From positions 1 to 64,000 of the forward strand of contig JADJPR010000010.1 of assembly GCA_016713135.1 (NCBI GenBank): a DNA stretch of 64,000 nucleotides, given 5' to 3'. The stretch's first letter is position 1, and the number at the start of each line of letters is the position of its first letter. Positions 1 to 8,583 of the stretch are shown here, in pieces. A model generated the notes under the pieces. It did not search any database and was not told the DNA's origin. It saw only the letters and a program-made list of their open reading frames with translations. The translations under genes and the position numbers were made by a program. This DNA comes from Rhodanobacteraceae bacterium. Lineage in GTDB: Bacteria; Pseudomonadota; Gammaproteobacteria; Xanthomonadales; SZUA-5.

Positions 1-13
1 TGGAGCCGCCGCA

Positions 14-669
14 ATGAAGCTCTCGCGCCGGGAATGTCTGCGGGCCGGGCTGGTCGCCGGCGCTGCCATGGTGGCTCCGCTGCCCTTGGTCGCAGGTCAG
101 GCGAACACAACCATCCGACTGGGACTCTGGGGCTGCAATCCGCGCGGGCTGGCGCTGGCGGTGTCGGCGCTGCGCAGCACGCGCGAGGTCGAACTCTTGG
201 CCATTGCCGATCCCGATCCTGTGCGCGCCGCGCGCCGGCGACTTGGTGGCGCCATCCGGCGCACCGCGCAGAGCTGCGCGCGCGCGTGCGCATCGACGAC
301 GCGGCGGTGCTGGCGGGGCCTGCGGCGGCCGAGTCGCTCGCGGCGCTACCGATGGACGCTCTGATTCTGGCGGATCCGGGTGAAGCGCCGCCGGACGTGC
401 TGCTGCAGCGGCACGCATGCGTGCTGCCGGGTGCGGTCGGCCCTGCGCTGGTTGCCTGCCTGCATCAGGCCCGGGCGCGGGCAGAGGCCAGCGGCCATGT
501 GCTCGGCGTATGCGCCCCTGCGTCGCCCGGAGCACTTGCGTGCTCTGGCGCCGACCTGCGCGCGCAGTCGCTGGCGGCATTCTTCGGCGCGATCCGCCAG
601 GGGCGTCGTGGCGATGCGGATGGGCGCGTCGCGGCACTGCTGGCGGCTGGATCCGTGCACCCGGCCTGA
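14..669 (+). pseudogene. Tat-exported Gfo/Idh/MocA-like Rossmann protein fragment, frameshifted
   Basis: The reading frame opens at ATG 14 with GGAG eight bases upstream and encodes a twin-arginine leader (SRRECLRAG followed by a hydrophobic Ala/Val stretch). A Rossmann-like start follows (IRLGLWGCNPRG and LLAIADPDPVRA), as in Gfo/Idh/MocA oxidoreductases. Near base 240-285 the sensible reading jumps to the frame one base back (AELRARVRIDDAAVLAGP) and continues to the stop at 669. One missing base explains this. Even when joined, only about 218 residues exist, so the C-terminal dimerisation and substrate domain usual in the family is absent. The protein would be a periplasmic remnant. Family assignment is inferred from the leader and the dinucleotide-fold pattern only. 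Confidence 0.5.
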
Positions 670-710
670 CCGGCGGCGCGGCACCGCCGACGAACAGGAT
701 CGCAGCCGGT

Positions 711-2297
711 TCAGCCGGCCTTGCGACGCCGCTTCGGAGTGGCGGCCGCCGTGATTTCCGGCGCGGGCGTCGCTTCTGCGGCTGGCGCCGGGCGCGGACG
801 CCGGGCGGGTTTCACCGGAGCCTTCTCGATCGCCGCTTCCGTTGGAGCCGCTTTGCGCACGCGCGGCTTGCGCACCGGCTTGGGTGCCTGCGAGGCGCCC
901 AGCAGGGTTTCCTCCAGCTCTTCCAGCGCCTTGCCGGTGTAGGTCGCCAGGCGCTGCATGTGCGGCAGGGTGTCGCGGCAGCCGGTGAAGCCGAAGGCGA
1001 GGAAACCGGCGTAGCTCTGGCAGGTGATGTTCAGGGCCTGGCCGTGGGTCACCAGTGATACCGGATAGGCCGCTTCGAGGCGCGCGCCGCGGTAGTACAG
1101 CGGCTTGTCGGGGCCCGGCACGTTGGAGATCGTGATGTTGAACATCGGCCGCGTGCGCCCGCCCACACCGCTCAGCAGCGACAGCATGTAGGGCGCCATC
1201 AACAGCATGGTGTACTGCGTCATCGCCCGCTTCGGCAGGCTCTGCACGTGCGACTTGGCGCGTCGCGTGGATGCGGTGATCGCCTCCAGGCGCTCGCGCG
1301 GATCGTCGATGTCGGTGCCCAGCGTCGAGATGATGAAGGTGATCGCGTTGCCGTGGCCTTCATCGTCCTTCGGCCGCACCGAAACCGGTATGCCCGCGGT
1401 CAGCGGCTTGTCCGGCAACTCGCCGAGTTCCACCAGGAAGCGCCGCAGCGCGCCACCGCACAACGCGAGGACCACGTCATTGAGCGTGGCGCCGGCAGCC
1501 TCGGCGACGTTCTTCAGGCGCAGCAGTTCGAAGCGCTGGGTGGCGAATCGGCGCTGTCCGTGGATGCGCCCGTTGATGATCGAGATCGGCGCGTCGAAGG
1601 GAATCTGCAGCGTCTCTTCCTTGTTGCGCAGGGCGCCGACCATCGAGCCGAAAGCGCGCGCGATGTCCGGCAGCGACCCGACCTGGCTCTTGACCATCTC
1701 GACCACGCTGCCGATGACCTCGGCGGGAGTCGGCGCGGGTGCGCGCGGGCGCTTGCCCGCGGACTTGCGCGCCACCGCACCGGCGGCCCAGAAGGGCGGC
1801 AGCTTGCGGCTGGCCTTCTCGTCCGGGCTCATCGCTTTCTCCAGCAGCTTGATGCCGCCGATGCCGTCGATCAGCGAGTGATGCATCTTGACGTAGAGCG
1901 CAAACTGATTGTCCGCCAGTCCCTCGATCAGCACGCACTCCCAGGGCGGCCGCGCCAGGTCCAGTGGCTGGCTGTGCAGGCGCGCGATCAGCTGCCCGAG
2001 TTCGCGCTCGCCGCCGGGGCGCGGCAGGGCGGAGTGGCGCACATGGTGTTCCAGATCGATGTCGTCCTCGGTCTCCCAGGCAGGCATCAGCCCCTTCAGG
2101 CCTGGCGTGCGCAAACGCTGGTTCCAGGGGGGCGAGAACTTCTGGGTGTGACGGAACTCGTTCATCAGCTTGAGCAGGAAGTCCGCCGAGGCGTCGGGCG
2201 GCAGCGAAAAGCGCAACAGGCCACCGACATGCATCGGGGTGTCGCGCGACTCCACCATCAGCCAAGAAGCATCCAGCGGGTTCAGGTTCTTGCTCAT
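711..2297 (-). CDS. wax ester synthase/diacylglycerol O-acyltransferase (WS/DGAT family)
   Basis: The family transfers acyl-CoA to fatty alcohols or diacylglycerol to make wax esters or triacylglycerol at the membrane and lipid-droplet surface. The 528-residue product carries the catalytic HHxxxDG motif as HHSLIDG at about residues 139-145 and the typical opening NPLDASWLMVESRDTPMHVG. The C-terminus after about residue 470 is a Lys/Pro/Ala-rich basic tail (VRKPRVRKAAP, ending PKRRRKAG) that is longer than usual and could contact nucleic acid or lipid droplets. The start at 2297 (MSKNLNP) has GGGGAG upstream and is preferred to an ATG eight codons earlier. It is last in a minus-strand run after the small membrane protein gene. 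Confidence 0.9.
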   Translation of the reverse strand: MSKNLNPLDASWLMVESRDTPMHVGGLLRFSLPPDASADFLLKLMNEFRHTQKFSPPWNQRLRTPGLKGLMPAWETEDDIDLEHHVRHSALPRPGGERELGQLIARLHSQPLDLARPPWECVLIEGLADNQFALYVKMHHSLIDGIGGIKLLEKAMSPDEKASRKLPPFWAAGAVARKSAGKRPRAPAPTPAEVIGSVVEMVKSQVGSLPDIARAFGSMVGALRNKEETLQIPFDAPISIINGRIHGQRRFATQRFELLRLKNVAEAAGATLNDVVLALCGGALRRFLVELGELPDKPLTAGIPVSVRPKDDEGHGNAITFIISTLGTDIDDPRERLEAITASTRRAKSHVQSLPKRAMTQYTMLLMAPYMLSLLSGVGGRTRPMFNITISNVPGPDKPLYYRGARLEAAYPVSLVTHGQALNITCQSYAGFLAFGFTGCRDTLPHMQRLATYTGKALEELEETLLGASQAPKPVRKPRVRKAAPTEAAIEKAPVKPARRPRPAPAAEATPAPEITAAATPKRRRKAG

Positions 2298-2356
2298 AGC
2301 GCGCTCCCCGGGCAGTCGCATCTAGCATCGGTCAGCGCAGGAAGCGAAGTCCAGCG

Positions 2357-2779
2357 CTATCCGGGCAAAGCTACCTTTCCGGCGCGCAGCTTGAGCGTCG
2401 CTGCTGGCGGCTGGCCGATCTCGAACACATCCAGATCCCAGCCGTACCAGGTCCGCTCGCGACGGCGGCGCACATCGCGCCAGGGGATGCGCAGCGCCGC
2501 ATGCGCGGTCCGGAAGGGCAGGGCCACGTCCAGGAACAGGTATTGCGCGTTGGCGCCCACGTGCAGCACGTACTTGTAGCGCACCGCACCCATGAATCCG
2601 AACTGGCCCGTGCGCATCGCCACCGGCAAGGGGCGCGGGTGGGCGTAGAGCCGGGCGAGGCGTCCCCAGCCGCCGAGCCTTGCCAGCCGCCAGTTGACGA
2701 ACATCCAGATCGACGGAAACACCACCAGGAACAGTCCCACCGGCAGGAGCCACATCCACCACGGCTGCGTTTCGTTCAT
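2357..2779 (-). CDS. hypothetical membrane protein
   Basis: The 140-residue protein has one N-terminal membrane segment (about residues 8-27, WMWLLPVGLFLVVFPSIWMF) followed by a soluble, basic, beta-rich domain with a WYGWDLDVFEIG motif. Its ATG overlaps the stop of tatD by four bases (ATGA), so the two are probably translationally coupled. I do not recognise the family. The position between tatD and the WS/DGAT gene does not fix a role. Confidence 0.75.
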   Translation of the reverse strand: MNETQPWWMWLLPVGLFLVVFPSIWMFVNWRLARLGGWGRLARLYAHPRPLPVAMRTGQFGFMGAVRYKYVLHVGANAQYLFLDVALPFRTAHAALRIPWRDVRRRRERTWYGWDLDVFEIGQPPAATLKLRAGKVALPG

Positions 2780-3557
2780 GTCTGGCCTCCGGGTCGCAGC
2801 GAAGCGCCGAACAGTCGCACGGCATTGTCACCCGTCTGCCGGGCGACGTGCTCCGGCGAAACCCCGCGCAGTTCTGCAACCGTGTGCAGCACCACCGGCA
2901 GCAGCGCCGGCTCGTTGCGCGCGCCGCGATGGAAAGCGTCGGGCTGGTCCGGTGCATCGGTCTCCAGCAGCAGGTGCTCGATGGGCATTTCCGCAACGAT
3001 CCGGCGCAATCGGTTTGCGCGCTCGTAGGTGACCGGGCCGCCGATCCCAGGCTGAATCCCAGTTTCCACAACTGGCGCGCCTGCTCATCGCTGCCCGAAA
3101 AGCTGTGGACCACGCCGCGCGTTCCGCCGATCCGCCGCAGCGTCGCAATCACCTCGTCAACCGCGCGCCGCGCGTGCAGCACCAGCGGCAAGTCGAACTC
3201 GCGCGCCAGCCGTACCTGGGCGACGAAGTACTCGCGCTGCCGTGCCGGATCCAACCCCGGGACGAAGAAGTCCAGCCCGCATTCGCCTACCGCCACGGCA
3301 CGACCGTCGCGCAGGTACCCGCGCACCTCATCAAGATTCTCGGGGCGATGCTCGGCCAGGTACATGGGGTGCAGGCCGTAGCCGGGGAAAACATCAGGCT
3401 CATCCCGAGCCAACTGCGCCAGTGCAGCAAACCCACTCGCAGCCACCGCCGGCACGATCTGCGCGACCACGCCCGCCGCTCGCGCCCGTGCCAGCACCGC
3501 GCCGCGGTCCGCGTCGAACTCGGGGGCGTCGAGGTGGCAGTGGGAGTCGATCAGCAC
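2776..3557 (-). pseudogene. tatD: TatD family metal-dependent hydrolase, one-base frameshift
   Basis: TatD enzymes are metal-dependent TIM-barrel hydrolases with 3'-5' DNA exonuclease activity. The N-terminal part (MLIDSHCHLDAPEFD, GYGLHP, AVGECGLDF, LVLHARRA) and the C-terminal part (GGPVTYERANRLRRIVAEMP, LLLETDAPDQPDAF) are both well conserved but lie in different frames. Around 3046 the text reads CTGGGATCGGCGG. One extra A (CTGGGAATCGGCGG) restores LGIGGPVTYERAN. All metal ligands (HxH, Glu, His, Asp) are present once the frames are joined. Because the protein is intact on both sides, a sequencing or assembly error is at least as likely as true loss. It overlaps the next gene by four bases. 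Confidence 0.8.
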
Positions 3558-3568
3558 GAGGGCATGAA

Positions 3569-3686
3569 GCGGGGCAGGGGGAAGGGGGCAAGGGGCCGGC
3601 CACTGGCTCTGGGAAGGCTCTCCCGCGACGACAGGTTGCCGGCACGAAGCAAAGGGCCGTTCCCCTGCCCCCTGACCCTTGCCCCG
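3569..3686. repeat. inverted repeat with GGGGCA-type arms between tatD and mgtE
   Basis: The left arm (3569-3597) reads GCGGGGCAGGGGGAAGGGGG and continues with CAAGGGGCC. The right arm (3658-3686) is its imperfect reverse complement, ending CCCTTGCCCCGC. Arms are G-rich short tandem repeats; the ~60-bp centre is not repetitive. It resembles the other tandem-armed hairpins in this window. It fills the gap between the two convergent-ordered minus-strand genes. Confidence 0.6.
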
Positions 3687-3696
3687 CTGTTCGGCC

Positions 3697-4911
3697 TCAA
3701 ATCACCAGCCACGCTGCCAACCCCAGGAAGGCGCCCATGCTGACCACGTCGGTGGCGGTGGTCAGGAAGATGCTCGATGCGGTGGCGGGATCCGCGCCGA
3801 GGCGTTTCAGGAACAAGGGTACGCCGGCGCCGGCCATGCCGCTGATCATGCAACTGACGGTCATGGCGGCGAAGGTGATCAGGCTCAGCGTCAGCGGGGC
3901 ATCGGACTTCTGCATCATTGCGAGCACGTACATCACGATGGCAGCCACCACGCCGGTCAGCGCGCCGTTGAGGAAGCCGAGCCAGGCTTCCTTGCCCATC
4001 AGACGCAACGCGCTGCCGGGCTTGACCTCGTTCAGCGTCATTCCGCGCAGGGTCACTGCCAGCGCCTGGCAGCCGGTGTTGCTGCACTGCCCGGACAGTA
4101 CCGGGATGAACACCGCCAGCAGCACGATGCGGTCCACCGTGTCCTGGAACAGGCCGACCACGGCACCGGCGACGAAGGCGGTCAGCAGGTTCCGCTGCAG
4201 CCAGGGGTGGCGGAAACGCAGCGAGCGCGGCCAGGGCGTGCCCAGGCGTTCTTCCTTTTCGACGCCGACCATCGCACCGGCCTGCGCCGAGATCTCGAAG
4301 GCCTGCTGCTCGAACAGGACCGAGCCCTTGACCTGCCCGAGCAGCTGCCCGGACTCGCTGCACACTGGATAGACCGGGTAGTGCCGCGTGACCACCTCGC
4401 GCATCGCATCGGGCAGCGGCGTGCCCGGTTGCAGCGCGAATGGCGAGCGGACCATCACCGATTCCAGGGTGTCTTCGCGCGCCGAATACAACAGTTCGCG
4501 GAAGGCGACCACGCCGGTGAGGAAGCGCTGCTGGTTGATGCAGAAGACATAGACGATCTGCTTGGTGCGGATCACGTTGCGCAGGGTGTCGATCACCTCG
4601 CCGACCAGCGCGGTCTGCGGGAAGACCGCGGGCGCGCGCTCCATCAGGCGTCCGACGCTGCCTTCGGGATAGCGGTGTCCTTCCAGCCAGTCCGGGCCCG
4701 CCGCGGTCTCCGCGGCGATCGTCGCGCGGCGCTCGCGCGGAAACTCCTCCAGCACCTCGACCGCCTGTCCGGTACTCAGGGCGGCGAGTACCTGAGCAAT
4801 TTCCGCATCGCTGTGCGGTGACAGCAGGTGCGCCGCGCTTTTCAGATCGGTCGCGCGCACCCGCTCGATCAGCGTGGGCATGAAATCGATCTGGACCGTG
4901 GGATCGGACAT
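3697..4911 (-). CDS. mgtE: magnesium transporter MgtE
   Basis: MgtE is a Mg2+-gated inner-membrane channel. The 404-residue product has an MgtE N-domain (about residues 25-125: HLLSPHSDAEIAQVLAAL, VLEEFPRERRATIAAE). A CBS pair follows (about 130-250, with FCINQQRFLTGVVAFRELL). Then comes a five-helix transmembrane domain beginning near residue 270 with the pore-family signature FIPVLSGQCSNTGCQALAV. It is somewhat shorter than typical (about 450 residues), the deficit being at the N-terminus. I chose ATG 4911 (MSDPTVQ) over a TTG five codons upstream. CBS and N-domains are normally the Mg2+ sensor, so regulation is expected to be by direct ligand gating. Confidence 0.93.
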   Translation of the reverse strand: MSDPTVQIDFMPTLIERVRATDLKSAAHLLSPHSDAEIAQVLAALSTGQAVEVLEEFPRERRATIAAETAAGPDWLEGHRYPEGSVGRLMERAPAVFPQTALVGEVIDTLRNVIRTKQIVYVFCINQQRFLTGVVAFRELLYSAREDTLESVMVRSPFALQPGTPLPDAMREVVTRHYPVYPVCSESGQLLGQVKGSVLFEQQAFEISAQAGAMVGVEKEERLGTPWPRSLRFRHPWLQRNLLTAFVAGAVVGLFQDTVDRIVLLAVFIPVLSGQCSNTGCQALAVTLRGMTLNEVKPGSALRLMGKEAWLGFLNGALTGVVAAIVMYVLAMMQKSDAPLTLSLITFAAMTVSCMISGMAGAGVPLFLKRLGADPATASSIFLTTATDVVSMGAFLGLAAWLVI

Positions 4912-4980
4912 GAGCGCTCGTCGCAATGGTGCCGGGCAAGACTAGCAGCACGCAAGGAGCGGCAGCGCGGGATGGGACTG

Positions 4981-5157
4981 GTTGAACGCGGAGACGCGGA
5001 GGACGCAGAGAAAAGCAGAAGGAAACGGAGAGAAGCGAAGAGCGGAGGGAAGCGCGGAAGGTTCTCGGGTGTGGCCGTCGTTCGCCACGTGCGGCCGTCC
5101 ATGACGATTCAACCTCTTTCGCTCTTCTCTGCGTACTCTGCGTCTCCGCGTTTGACC
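4981..5157. repeat. inverted repeat with GCGGAGACGC-type arms
   Basis: The left arm (4981-5045) is built of GGAGACGCGGAGGACGCAGAG-like units (GTTGAACGCGGAGACGCGGA at its start). The right arm (5113-5156) is the complement (CTCTTCTCTGCGTACTCTGC then GTCTCCGCGTTTGACC). A related single arm occurs at 19680-19712. It occupies most of the 530-bp gap between mgtE and amt; the rest of that gap holds the amt promoter. Confidence 0.65.
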
Positions 5158-5219
5158 GGCCCGGGCCGGGCCGGGGGCGTGCACCAGAACGGGGAATGGC
5201 GTCGTTCAACCACTGTTCA

Positions 5220-5296
5220 TGGTGCACCGCAACCGCGCAGACCTTGCGTGGGCACGCTGGGTGGAAACGCCGCGACGGGAAGCTTGTCAGGTGCAA
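5220..5296 (+). promoter_or_regulatory. possible NtrC half-sites upstream of amt
   Basis: Two GGTGCA half-sites (TGGTGCAC at 5220-5227 and AGGTGCAA at 5289-5296) lie about 75-150 bases upstream of the sigma-54 promoter, where an NtrC enhancer is expected. The opposite half-sites (TGCACC) are poorly conserved, so this is tentative. Confidence 0.3.
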
Positions 5297-5369
5297 GCAA
5301 TTGATCTGTAGATGAATTTTCGTCGGGTTGGAGACCGAAAGGGCCCGCTGGAGTCATCGCTCCAGTCGC

Positions 5370-5384
5370 TGGCACCGCTCTTGC
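5370..5384 (+). promoter_or_regulatory. sigma-54 (RpoN) -24/-12 promoter of amt-glnK
   Basis: TGGCACCGCTCTTGC matches the RpoN consensus TGGCAC-N5-TTGC exactly, with the GG at 5371-5372 and GC at 5383-5384 correctly spaced. Transcription would begin near 5396, giving a leader of about 45 bases before ATG 5442. A small hairpin CTGGAG-N6-CTCCAG (5348-5365) abuts the -24 element. RpoN control with NtrC is the known regime for ammonium-transport operons. Confidence 0.85.
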
Positions 5385-5441
5385 CACAGATCCATTGCTG
5401 CATTGCACCCAATCCCGTCCATACCAAGCAGGAGATTCGCA

Positions 5442-6755
5442 ATGAAACGATGGCTAACCGGACTACCGCTAATGCTCGCTGCGGGTGCGGCCTGCGCCCA
5501 GGACGCGCCTACCTTGAGCGCGGGCGACACCGCGTGGATGCTGACTGCCACGGCGCTGGTGCTGTTCATGACCATTCCCGGGCTTGCGCTGTTCTACGGC
5601 GGCCTGGTGCGCGCCAAGAACGTGCTCTCGGTCCTGATGCAGTGTTTTGCGATCACTGCGCTCGTCACCGTGATCTGGGTGGTCTACGGCTACTCGATGA
5701 CTTTCAGCACGACCGGCATGGAACAGGGCGTGGTCAACCTGAACTCGATCGTCGGTGCCTTCGACAAGGCCTTCTTCGCCGGCGTCGCCCGCGATGGACT
5801 CATCGTGGCCATCCCGGAGAGCGTGTTCGCCACTTTCCAGTTGACCTTCGCGATCATCACGGTCGCGCTGATCGTGGGTGCGATCGCCGAACGCATGCGC
5901 TTCTCGGCGCTGCTGATCTTCTCGGTGCTGTGGGTCACGCTGGTCTATTTCCCGATGGCGCACATGGTGTGGTCCGGCAACGGCGGCCTGCTGTGGGACT
6001 GGGGCGTGCTCGACTTCGCCGGTGGCACCGTGGTGCACATCAATGCCGGTATCGCAGCGCTGGTCGGCTGCCTCGTGCTCGGCAAGCGCAAGGGCTTCCC
6101 GAACACCGCGATGCCGCCGCACAACCTCACCTACACTGTGATCGGCGCTTCGATGCTGTGGGTCGGCTGGTTCGGCTTCAATGCCGGCTCGGCAGTCGCC
6201 GCCAATGCCAGCGCCGGCATGGCGATGCTGGTCACCCAGGTGGCCACGGCGGCCGGCGTGATCGGCTGGATGGCGGTCGAGTGGGCGGTGCACAAGAAGC
6301 CCTCGGTGCTGGGTGCGGCCTCGGGCGCAGTTGCGGGTCTGGTCGCGATCACCCCGGCCTCGGGCACCTGCGGCCCCGGCGGTGCGCTGGTGATCGGCCT
6401 GGCCGCCGGCGTGATCTGCTATTTCGCTGCCACCCGCCTGAAGCGCGCGCTCGGCTACGATGACTCGCTGGATGTGTTCGGGGTGCACGCGGTCGGCGGC
6501 ATCATCGGTGCGGTGCTGACGGGCGTCTTTGCCGATGCCAGCCTGGGTGGCGCGGGCCTGGCCGAGGGTCAGACCATCGCCGGGCAGGTCTGGGTGCAGG
6601 TCAAGAGCGTGCTGTTCACGGTGCTCTACAGTGGCGTCCTGACCTTCATCATCCTCAAGCTGGTTGGACTTGTCGTGCCGCTGCGTGTCACGCTCGACGA
6701 GGAAACCGAAGGCCTCGACCTCGTGCTGCACGACGAGCGCGGCTACAACCTCTGA
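5442..6755 (+). CDS. amt: ammonium transporter (Amt/Mep/Rh family)
   Basis: The 437-residue inner-membrane protein conducts ammonium under nitrogen limitation. It has a cleavable signal (MKRWLTGLPLMLAAGAACAQ) and eleven helices. Visible family motifs are FYGGLVRAKN, the first pore histidine in GGTVVHINAGIAALV, and the second in DVFGVHAVGGIIGAVLTGVF. The start at 5442 is set by GGAG at 5431-5434 and by the signal peptide; an upstream in-frame ATG at 5328 lies before the sigma-54 promoter and cannot be used from it. It is followed 24 bases later by glnK. The order amt then glnK is the reverse of the usual glnK-amtB. Confidence 0.96.
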   Translation: MKRWLTGLPLMLAAGAACAQDAPTLSAGDTAWMLTATALVLFMTIPGLALFYGGLVRAKNVLSVLMQCFAITALVTVIWVVYGYSMTFSTTGMEQGVVNLNSIVGAFDKAFFAGVARDGLIVAIPESVFATFQLTFAIITVALIVGAIAERMRFSALLIFSVLWVTLVYFPMAHMVWSGNGGLLWDWGVLDFAGGTVVHINAGIAALVGCLVLGKRKGFPNTAMPPHNLTYTVIGASMLWVGWFGFNAGSAVAANASAGMAMLVTQVATAAGVIGWMAVEWAVHKKPSVLGAASGAVAGLVAITPASGTCGPGGALVIGLAAGVICYFAATRLKRALGYDDSLDVFGVHAVGGIIGAVLTGVFADASLGGAGLAEGQTIAGQVWVQVKSVLFTVLYSGVLTFIILKLVGLVVPLRVTLDEETEGLDLVLHDERGYNL

Positions 6756-6779
6756 TCGCCTGACACGGGAGTCCCAGCA

Positions 6780-7118
6780 ATGAAAATGGTCGTAGCCATC
6801 ATCAAGCCGTTCAAGCTCGACGACGTGCGCGAGGCGCTCACCGAGGTCGGCATGACCGGCATCACGGTCACCGAGGTCAAGGGTTTCGGGCGCCAGAAGG
6901 GCCACACGGAGCTGTACCGCGGCGCCGAGTACGTGGTCGATTTCCTGCCCAAGGTGAAGATCGAGATCGCGGTCACCGACGAGCGCGTCGACGCCGTGGT
7001 CGATGCGGTGCGCAAGGCGGCCAACACCGGCCGCATCGGCGACGGCAAGATCTTCGTCTACAACCTCGACCAGGTCGTGCGAATCCGTACCGGCGAACTG
7101 GACGGGGACGCGCTGTAG
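6780..7118 (+). CDS. glnK: nitrogen regulatory protein P-II (GlnK/GlnB)
   Basis: The 112-residue trimeric signal protein binds ATP/ADP and 2-oxoglutarate and, when de-uridylylated, plugs the Amt channel. The start MKMVVAIIKPFKLDDVREAL, the T-loop with the uridylylation tyrosine exactly at residue 51 (RGAEY), and the C-loop GRIGDGKIFV with Lys90 are all present. It follows amt by 24 bases and shares its sigma-54 promoter. Linkage to amt favours GlnK over GlnB. Confidence 0.96.
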   Translation: MKMVVAIIKPFKLDDVREALTEVGMTGITVTEVKGFGRQKGHTELYRGAEYVVDFLPKVKIEIAVTDERVDAVVDAVRKAANTGRIGDGKIFVYNLDQVVRIRTGELDGDAL

Positions 7119-7152
7119 CGGCGAGTGATAGCGGGAGCGGCGCGCGTCCGCA

Positions 7153-7190
7153 CGTTCCCGGGACTTGCCTGTGGGGAGTCCCGGGGAACG
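7153..7190. terminator. hairpin terminator between glnK and a convergent gene
   Basis: CGTTCCCGGGACT (7153-7165) pairs with AGTCCCGGGGAACG (7177-7190) with one bulged G, leaving an 11-base loop. There is no U-tract. It lies 34 bases after glnK and 35 bases after the convergent minus-strand gene, so it may serve both. Confidence 0.6.
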
Positions 7191-7225
7191 CCTGGCGGTG
7201 CGTCGGCACCCGGGGCTACACTGCC

Positions 7226-7746
7226 TCAGAACAACCCGATCCCGATCACCGCGTCGATCAGTTCCGCCTTGACCTCCGGCGCCAGCGGCTTGTGCCAGCG
7301 GGCGATGTGAACCGGGGTGTGCAGCGGCTCGAAGCCGCTGGCCATCGCCACCTCGCGCGCGCGGCGGTCGCCGCAGTGGCCGAAATAGGCATCGCACTCG
7401 CCGTCGAGACGCCTGAAGGCGTGCTTGAGCACCAGCGCCCATACGCCGCCAGCCTGCTGGACGAGGCCGCGTTCCTCCTCGCTCATGCGGCGCAGGGTGT
7501 TGCCGTCGCTGCAGAGGAGCCGCCGGAGAGGTAGCAGTTGCGCCAGCGCAGCATGTGCGAGAAGCCGGCCACGTGCAGCGCGCCACCGGTGTCCTTGTAG
7601 AAGGCGACGAAGTTGCGCGGGATCTCGGGTGCGTCGCCGGCGAACTTGCGCTTGAACAGATCGTTGACGAAGAAGCGCGCTTCGCCGAGTTCGGTGACGG
7701 TGAAGAAGGCGCGGCCGTCGGCGGTTTGCAGGGTCGAATCAGACAT
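7226..7746 (-). pseudogene. hypothetical protein, one-base frameshift
   Basis: The first half (MSDSTLQTADGRAFFTVTEL through HMLRWRNCYLSGG) and the second half (NTLRRMSEEERGLVQQAGGV to the stop at 7226) are in different frames. One missing base in the GGCGGCTCCTCTGCAGCGAC stretch (about 7490-7510) joins them as YLSGGLLCSDGNTLRRMSEE. The joined protein would be about 173 residues, soluble, with an aromatic-rich core (LKHAFRRLDGECDAYFGHCG). I do not recognise the family. Its ATG overlaps the stop of the deacetylase gene by eight bases. Confidence 0.6.
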
Positions 7747-8560
7747 GCGGGGCCTCGCGGCTGAAATGGTGGTGGAGCAGGGCGGATAACTCGACCGGCG
7801 AGCGCCAGTCGGTGCCGCAGACTGGCCTCGGAATGCGCCAGCGGCTGCACGGCGCGCGGGTGTCGCCGGAAGTGATGAACGCGCCGCGCAGCCCGAGTTC
7901 CGCGGCATGCATGGGGAAGAAATCTTCGACCAGGTAGGCGTTGTCCTCGCCCCAGGGATAGGCGAACAACTGCGGCCGGCGCCCGCAGCGGCGCTCGATG
8001 TAGTCGCTCGCCTGGGCGATCTCGGCCATCGCGTCGGCCTGCGTGTCGATCACGCGGAAGCTGCCGCGCTGGTTGTCGCGCTGCACGCTGCGCTCGAGCG
8101 AAGGGTGGTTGTGGTCCCAGCTATGGTTCTCGATGGTCAGGTAGCCGCTGGCAATGGCTGCGGGCCACCAGTCGTCGTGCCAGACATCCAGCGACAGGAA
8201 GTCCTTGCGGTCGAGCTCCGCGCGCGCGGACGGGCTGGCGATGACGAAGCTCGCCGCCACACAGTGCTGGCCGCCGGCGGCATGGTGTTCGCGCAGGATG
8301 CGCAGGAAGGAATCCTGGTGGCCCCAGGCGGGGTGCTCGAAGTCGAGCGCGTCCAGTACCATGCCGTCGTCGAAGGTGATGGCGACGCGCGGCTCATCCG
8401 CCAGCGGCCGCGTGACCGCGTCCAGCGCGTGCACCAACCGCGCGCCGAAGGCCTCGACGGTGCGCAGATCCTCGCGCAGCGCGACATGATCGTTGGCCGC
8501 GTAGTCGTGGCCATTGACGTTGGTCGAGTGGTAGCAGAGGACGAGCGCGCGGTGTTGCAT
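7739..8560 (-). CDS. polysaccharide deacetylase (NodB-homology domain)
   Basis: The 273-residue protein has a carbohydrate-esterase-4 (NodB) fold. LCYHS is near the N-terminus, motif 1 is TFDDG with the catalytic Asp, motif 2 is ENHSWDHNH with the metal-binding His-Ser-x-x-His, and FAYPWGEDN comes later. No signal peptide is visible, so it may act on cytoplasmic or membrane-side glycans, for example in polysaccharide export. The start MQHRALVLCYHS at 8560 is chosen because upstream residues are not protein-like. It is coupled to the downstream frameshifted gene. Confidence 0.85.
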   Translation of the reverse strand: MQHRALVLCYHSTNVNGHDYAANDHVALREDLRTVEAFGARLVHALDAVTRPLADEPRVAITFDDGMVLDALDFEHPAWGHQDSFLRILREHHAAGGQHCVAASFVIASPSARAELDRKDFLSLDVWHDDWWPAAIASGYLTIENHSWDHNHPSLERSVQRDNQRGSFRVIDTQADAMAEIAQASDYIERRCGRRPQLFAYPWGEDNAYLVEDFFPMHAAELGLRGAFITSGDTRAPCSRWRIPRPVCGTDWRSPVELSALLHHHFSREAPHV

Positions 8561-8583
8561 GGCGCCGACTATAGCGGCGTGCC

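Noticed and set aside
2776..3557. Programmed frameshift in tatD
   Set aside because: No slippery heptamer or downstream structure is seen at the break, and TatD proteins are not known to need frameshifting.
5469..7850. Very long open frame antisense to amt and glnK (and similar ones opposite WS/DGAT, the BpsA-linked carrier and TerC)
   Set aside because: High GC makes long stop-free antisense frames common. The opposite strands encode well-conserved families, while the antisense products are Arg/His/Gln-rich without motifs.
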